DNA of 43,256 bases from Brevundimonas sp. (GTDB lineage: Bacteria; Pseudomonadota; Alphaproteobacteria; Caulobacterales; Caulobacteraceae), in contig NZ_JAIYCP010000032.1 in assembly GCF_027487935.1 (NCBI RefSeq), positions 1 through 43,256 on the forward strand, given 5' to 3'. Below are positions 39,798 to 43,256 of the stretch, piece after piece. The notes below the pieces were generated by a model. That model saw nothing but the letters and a program-made list of their open reading frames with translations, searched no databases and had not been told where the DNA came from. Every line of letters starts with the position of its first letter. Position 1 is the stretch's first letter. The translations under genes were made by a program, and so were the position numbers.

Positions 39798-40568
39798 TCA
39801 GCCGATCGCGCCGACGCAGCCCTCGTCGCCGCCGACCGGAAGTCTCGCATCCGTGAGGGAGAGGGTCCATCCGTGGTGGGTGGCCAGGCCCCGCCGGCGG
39901 ATGCCAGCGCCGTCACCGGCGTCTCCGCCGGCATCGACGATGACCCGCCGTCCGGTGGGCAGGGCTGCCGGGTCGATACGACCGACGGCCAGTGCCGTCG
40001 GGGTCTCGCCGCCGAAGCCGTCGAACACGCTCAGCATCGACCATTCACGGCGCAGGCCCGTCCACCAGGCGTCGTCCCCGTTGACGGCGAGAACCGCAAC
40101 CCCGTGCCCTTCGGCAGCCCAGGCCAGGGCGGTCTGGGGATCGCGGACGGCGCGCATGTCAGCCGCGGCGCCGAACCGCAGGCGCGCGCCGTCGAAGGCC
40201 CGGGTCGGCTCGACCGGCGACCAGACCTGGACCTTGATGCGGCCCTGACGGGCCAGACCCCAGCCGACGATCTGCCGCCAGAGGGATTCGACGGCCTCAC
40301 GATTGTCGGGGCGGGCGCGGGCGAGCATGCGCGTCAGGACCGTCTGTTCCCGGTCTGGCCGCAGTTTCACATGCGGGCCGACGGGGGCATCCTTGGCCTG
40401 GCCGACGCGGGCGGCGATGGCGAGGCGGCGTTCGAACAGGGCCAGAAGTTCGTCGTCGATCTCATCGATCTCGTGCCGCAGGGCAGCGAGCGCCAGATGT
40501 TCGGGCGAGAGATCCGGGGCGGCGGGCCAGACTTGCTGGAGGCCGGGCTTGATACTGGAGTGGGGCAC
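39798..40568 (-). CDS. Chorismate mutase (AroQ) with unknown C-terminal domain
   Basis: Makes prephenate from chorismate. 256 residues. The AroQ helical domain covers about 27-108: LAALRHEIDEIDDELLALFE, RRLAIAARVGQAK and KLRPDREQTVL with the Arg/Lys residues that bind chorismate. The remaining 145 or so residues (SPVEPTRAFDGARLRFGAA onward) are not a domain I recognise; they are neither a dehydratase nor an obvious ACT domain. The start has no clear ribosome-binding site. It is separated from the dehydratase gene by a 229-base leader-like region. Confidence 0.85.
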   Translation of the reverse strand: MPHSSIKPGLQQVWPAAPDLSPEHLALAALRHEIDEIDDELLALFERRLAIAARVGQAKDAPVGPHVKLRPDREQTVLTRMLARARPDNREAVESLWRQIVGWGLARQGRIKVQVWSPVEPTRAFDGARLRFGAAADMRAVRDPQTALAWAAEGHGVAVLAVNGDDAWWTGLRREWSMLSVFDGFGGETPTALAVGRIDPAALPTGRRVIVDAGGDAGDGAGIRRRGLATHHGWTLSLTDARLPVGGDEGCVGAIG

Positions 40569-40674
40569 GGGAAGAGACTTTCGGTTTCGAGATACGGCAA
40601 TGGGGATTTTGCGAGCCGCCGCCCCGTCCCGGGGCGGTCGCCGGCGAGGCCGTCAGGACGAAGTCCCGGACGCC
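40569..40674 (-). promoter_or_regulatory. Candidate attenuator before chorismate mutase
   Basis: After the leader ORF stop the minus-strand RNA can form AGGC-GTC-C-GGGAC / GTCCT-GAC-G-GCCT (one stem with two bulges). Alternatively GCCGGC-T-GAGGC around the stop codon (40683-40672) pairs with GCCTC-GCCGGC (40650-40640), which would destroy the first stem. A third stem CCGCCCC (40637-40631) with GGGGCGG (40625-40619) follows. No T-run ends it, so a Rho-dependent or translational mechanism is possible. Confidence 0.45.
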
Positions 40675-40791
40675 TCAGCCGGCGTATCGAAAGCCGTAGA
40701 AATACAGGTCCGCCGCCGCACAAACGCGGGCGAAGGCAGGCGCAGCGAGGGCTTGCGAGCGGACCATGGGTTCAGAAAACGCACGGATCAT
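40675..40791 (-). CDS. Candidate leader peptide rich in Tyr and Phe
   Basis: 38 codons, MIRAFSEPMVRSQALAAPAF... ending AAADLYFYGFRYAG. The last nine residues include three Tyr and two Phe codons (TAT TTC TAC GGC TTT CGA TAC). An inner ATG at 40767 would give 30 codons. It starts 6 bases after the dehydratase stop and precedes chorismate mutase of the aromatic pathway. This is the classical form of an amino-acid-sensing leader. Confidence 0.55.
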   Translation of the reverse strand: MIRAFSEPMVRSQALAAPAFARVCAAADLYFYGFRYAG

Positions 40792-40797
40792 GCCGCG

Positions 40798-41391
40798 TCA
40801 AGCCGTTCTGGGGCTCAACAGGACAAAACGCGTGCGATTGTTTTCCGAATCCTGGATGTCGTTGCGCAAAATCGACAAGTCATAGACTTCGGCCGCTCCG
40901 ACCGGGGCCACGGCGGCCCGGGTGACATCCCCCGCCTCGGCCACCGCACGGGCCGCGCCGGCCGTGTCAAAGGCCTCGACCGGCGTGAGCCCGAGCGCGG
41001 CCAGCGAGGCCGGACACTGCCGCAGGGCGATCGGATGGCTCTCGGCCGTCCTGACGGTTCGCAAGCTCGCGCCGGCCGGCGCCATCAGGGCCAGACGAAT
41101 AGGCCGCCAGACCTCCGAAACAATGTTCAGATCCGCGGCCTCGACCAGGGTCGCCGCCGGCTCGACCCGGCCAATGGCGCTATTCTCGACCGGGATCAGG
41201 GCGCAGCCGACCTCGCCGGACTTCAAGGCCGCGAGAGCAGCCTCAAAGGAGTCATAGGCGACAGCCTCATCCCAGGGGCGCAGCGCCATACAGGCCTCGT
41301 GACTGAAGGCACCGGGTGCCCCCTGATAGGCACACCGCCCGCCACCCAGAGCCGTTTCGGCGTCCTCACCTGCGGGTTTTCCGACGTCCAT
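40798..41391 (-). CDS. pheA: Prephenate dehydratase without ACT domain
   Basis: Converts prephenate to phenylpyruvate on the way to phenylalanine. 197 residues from ATG 41391 (MDVGKPAGEDAET; a GTG one codon earlier is possible). Family signs are CAYQGAPGAFSHEACM, ALIPVENSAIGRV and the C-terminal NRTRFVLLSPR. The protein stops right after the NRTRF motif, where most homologues go on for about 80 residues with an ACT domain that senses phenylalanine. There is no sign of a frameshift downstream; the next frame is the leader ORF. Confidence 0.88.
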   Translation of the reverse strand: MDVGKPAGEDAETALGGGRCAYQGAPGAFSHEACMALRPWDEAVAYDSFEAALAALKSGEVGCALIPVENSAIGRVEPAATLVEAADLNIVSEVWRPIRLALMAPAGASLRTVRTAESHPIALRQCPASLAALGLTPVEAFDTAGAARAVAEAGDVTRAAVAPVGAAEVYDLSILRNDIQDSENNRTRFVLLSPRTA

Positions 41392-41395
41392 CACC

Positions 41396-42769
41396 TCACG
41401 CCGCCTCCGCCCGGGCGCGTCGTCCGGCTTTCAGTCGCTCGGCGACCAGGAAGGCCAGTTCGAGCGCCTGATCCGCATTCAGGCGCGGGTCGCAATGGGT
41501 GTGGTAACGGCTGGACAGGTCATCCTCGGTCAGGGCCTGCGCCCCGCCCAGACACTCGGTCACATTCTGGCCGGTCATCTCCAGATGGACCCCGCCGGGA
41601 TGGACGCCCTCGGCCTCGGCCACATCGATGAACCCCCTCACCTCGCCGAGAATCCGCTCGAAGGGGCGGGTCTTGTAGCCGTTGCCGGCCTTCAGCGTAT
41701 TGCCGTGCATGGGGTCGATCGACCAGACCACCCGTCTGCCCTCGGCCTTCACCGCCTTCATCAGGCGCGGCAGTCGCTCGCCGACCTTGTCCACGCCGAA
41801 GCGACCGATCAGGGTCAGCCGGCCGGGTGTGTTGTCGGGATTGAGCACATCGATCAGACCCAGCAGGTCCTCGGGCTCCATGGTCGGACCGCATTTCAGG
41901 CCGATCGGGTTTCTGATGCCGCGCGCGAATTCGACATGGGCCCCATCCAGCTGGCGCGTGCGCTCGCCGATCCAGACCATGTGGGCCGAGGTGTCGAACC
42001 ATTCACCCGTCGCGCCGTCGAGGCGTGTCAGGGCACTCTCGAGGTTCAGCAGCAGGGCCTCGTGGCTGGTGAAGACCTCGACCCGGCTCAGGTCCGGATG
42101 GCTCTCGGGCGTGACCCCGACGGCCTCCATGAAGGCCAGGGCCTCGGTGATCTTGTCCGCCAGCTCACGGTATTTGTGGCCATAGGCGCTGTCGGCCGCG
42201 AACCCCATGGTCCAGCGATGGATGTTGTAGAGGTCGGCATAGCCGCCGCCGGCGAAGGCCCGGAGCAGGTTCAGCGTCGAGGCCGACTGGTTGTAGGCGC
42301 GCAGCAGGCGCTGCGGGTCAGGGACGCGTTCCTCGGCCGTGAAGGGCATGCCGTTGATGATGTCGCCGCGATAACTGGGCAGTTCGACGCCGTCGATCTG
42401 CTCGATCGCGGATGAGCGCGGCTTGGCGAACTGACCGGCGATACGACCGACCTTCACCACCGGCTTGCGACCGGCGAAGGTCAGAACCACCGCCATCTGC
42501 AGGATCAGGCGGAAGGTGTCGCGGATGTTGTCGGTCGAGAACTCCTTGAAGCTCTCGGCGCAGTCCCCGCCTTGAAGCAGGAAGGCGTTCCCCGCCTCGA
42601 CCTCGGCCAATTTGGCCGTCAGCCGTCGAGCCTCTCCGGCAAACACGAGCGGCGGCAGGGCCCGCAGTTCGTCTTCGACCCGGGCCAGGGCGGCCATGTC
42701 CGGATAGTCCGTCGGCATCTGCACGACGGGCTTTTGTCTCCAGCTGTCGGGGGTCCAGCGCATACTCAT
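41396..42769 (-). CDS. Class II DAHP synthase (3-deoxy-7-phosphoheptulonate synthase)
   Basis: First enzyme of the shikimate pathway: PEP + erythrose 4-phosphate. 457 residues, the plant/type II family: [89 protein letters not shown] and [21 protein letters not shown]. It leads the operon with pheA and chorismate mutase; the pheA start is 4 bases after its stop. Confidence 0.97.
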   Translation of the reverse strand: MSMRWTPDSWRQKPVVQMPTDYPDMAALARVEDELRALPPLVFAGEARRLTAKLAEVEAGNAFLLQGGDCAESFKEFSTDNIRDTFRLILQMAVVLTFAGRKPVVKVGRIAGQFAKPRSSAIEQIDGVELPSYRGDIINGMPFTAEERVPDPQRLLRAYNQSASTLNLLRAFAGGGYADLYNIHRWTMGFAADSAYGHKYRELADKITEALAFMEAVGVTPESHPDLSRVEVFTSHEALLLNLESALTRLDGATGEWFDTSAHMVWIGERTRQLDGAHVEFARGIRNPIGLKCGPTMEPEDLLGLIDVLNPDNTPGRLTLIGRFGVDKVGERLPRLMKAVKAEGRRVVWSIDPMHGNTLKAGNGYKTRPFERILGEVRGFIDVAEAEGVHPGGVHLEMTGQNVTECLGGAQALTEDDLSSRYHTHCDPRLNADQALELAFLVAERLKAGRRARAEAA

Positions 42770-42775
42770 GGAGCC

Positions 42776-42804
42776 AAGATAGGCCGCCAGGGGTTCCGGG
42801 ACAA
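42776..42804 (-). promoter_or_regulatory. Predicted promoter of the DAHP synthase operon, leaderless
   Basis: Minus strand TTGTCC (42804-42799), 17 bases, TATCTT (42781-42776). The ATG follows 6 bases after the -10, so transcription would begin at or next to the start codon, and there is no ribosome-binding site in the gap. Consistent with a leaderless mRNA. Confidence 0.45.
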
Positions 42805-42834
42805 TGAACAGAGGTGCCGCATCTGGCAGGGGGG

Positions 42835-42963
42835 GGTGGCTGGTGGCTGGTGGCTAGTGGTTAGTGGTTGGCCGGCGCCGGGAGCGAGGCGGCCGCCTGC
42901 GCCGCCCTTCCGCGGACAGATGAGCAGCAATCACTAACCACTGGCCACTAGCCACTAGCCACC
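42835..42963. repeat. 36-bp inverted repeat of GTGGCTAGTGG units
   Basis: The arm at 42835-42870 (GGTGGCTGGTGGCTGGTGGC...) is complementary to 42928-42963 except at four positions, and all four are G-T or T-G in plus-strand RNA, so a plus transcript would pair without gaps. The arms are built of short units (GTGGCTAGTGG). A partial copy (GGTGGCTAGTGGC) is at 29868-29880 near prfB. Confidence 0.8.
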
Positions 42964-43157
42964 TTCCATCCATGCGTCTTCGCTCTCCGGCATCACTGCC
43001 GGAAAGGTTCGGGGAGGGTGCGGGGCGGCCGGGCCTCGCCCGGAGCTGTTGTAGAGTTACCGTTTCGACGAAGCAGACCTGCCCCGCGCAGCCGTTTTCC
43101 ACGCGCCTTCCGGGTAGTGGCCCTGAGTTCGGACCTGACCGGATCGCGCCGCAGCCA
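42964..43157. other. Gap without recognised gene
   Basis: Between the inverted repeat and the right-edge gene I find no convincing ORF or known RNA. One small stem, CCGGCA-TCAC-TGCCGG (about 42988-43003), is visible. GC-rich throughout. Confidence 0.5.
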
Positions 43158-43256
43158 TTACTGACTGCGAGGCGCGGCGGACATGACTTTCGTCAGCGGT
43201 CCGCACAGGAAGCGCGCGGCGAGCAGGCGGAGGCCATCCATCGACCTCCGCAAGGA
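43158..43256 (-). CDS. 3' end of an unidentified gene (cut by window edge)
   Basis: On the minus strand the frame is open from the edge and ends at TAA (43160-43158). The visible 32 residues include MDGLRLLAARFLCGPLTKVM and end SAAPRSQ. Third positions are G/C-rich as in real genes here. Too short to assign. The plus strand also has an ATG at 43181 with an open frame to the edge, which I consider less likely. Confidence 0.4.
   Translation of the reverse strand, partial: SLRRSMDGLRLLAARFLCGPLTKVMSAAPRSQ

Noticed and set aside
42854..43102. 82-codon minus-strand ORF
   Set aside because: It runs through the inverted repeat (giving WLVASGQWLV) and has no coding character outside it.
43040..43160. 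SRP RNA-like GGTCAGGTCC on the minus strand (about 43127-43142)
   Set aside because: The matching half (AGCAG after a GNRA loop) is missing, so the SRP domain IV hairpin cannot form.
43181..43256. Plus-strand ORF starting MTFVSGPHRK at the right edge
   Set aside because: Very short, no ribosome-binding site, and it overlaps a better-looking minus-strand 3' end; cannot be judged without sequence beyond the window.

Overview
The window is a high-GC alphaproteobacterial chromosome segment, most likely Caulobacterales and perhaps Brevundimonas. This rests on several signs: Caulobacter-style promoters (TTGAcG-N10-14-GCTAnAwC) before nuoA and iscR, an RNase E ending in EKPKRGWWRR (the PNPase-binding tail known from Caulobacter), leaderless-looking promoters, and the gene orders of the nuo, suf and bactofilin loci. 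Species assignment is inference. Nothing resembles a phage, transposon, CRISPR array or foreign island; this is core housekeeping DNA, and the interest lies in small genes, leaders and repeats.

Layout. 1-5897 (minus): respiratory complex I genes nuoA-B-C-D-E-F-G (nuoG cut by the left edge), with two small uncharacterised genes inserted, a two-helix membrane protein between nuoE and nuoF and a lipoprotein between nuoF and nuoG. 6110-12332: AbgT-type transporter, tRNA-Asp, a small exported protein, a DEAD-box helicase, a GGDEF protein and a PlsC acyltransferase. 12329-22078 (minus): one long run iscR - cysteine desulfurase - sufB - small membrane protein - sufC - [palindromic repeat] - sufD - sufS - sufT - sufA - metN - metI - metQ. 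Most junctions overlap by a few bases, so methionine (or another sulfur amino acid) import appears co-transcribed with iron-sulfur cluster assembly under IscR.

22237-28640: an alpha/beta hydrolase lacking its nucleophilic serine, a NamZ-type muramidase, a DOMON-like protein, tyrS (with a possible Tyr-Tyr leader peptide), bcp, and an M23 endopeptidase overlapping a bactofilin gene. 28692-34445 (minus): prfB with its programmed +1 frameshift, PBP1A, ExoX and an AmiC-type amidase, so cell-wall genes are dense here. 34885-39786 (plus): RNase E, an M48 protease with TPRs and a DsbA-like thiol oxidoreductase.

39798-42769 (minus): class II DAHP synthase, a prephenate dehydratase without ACT domain, and a chorismate mutase, an aromatic amino acid operon. 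Between the last two genes lies a 38-codon ORF ending in a Tyr/Phe-rich stretch (YFYGFRYAG) and followed by competing RNA hairpins. It looks like a transcription-attenuation leader and is the most interesting candidate regulatory element in the window. The right end holds an imperfect 36-bp inverted repeat and the 3' end of an unidentified minus-strand gene.
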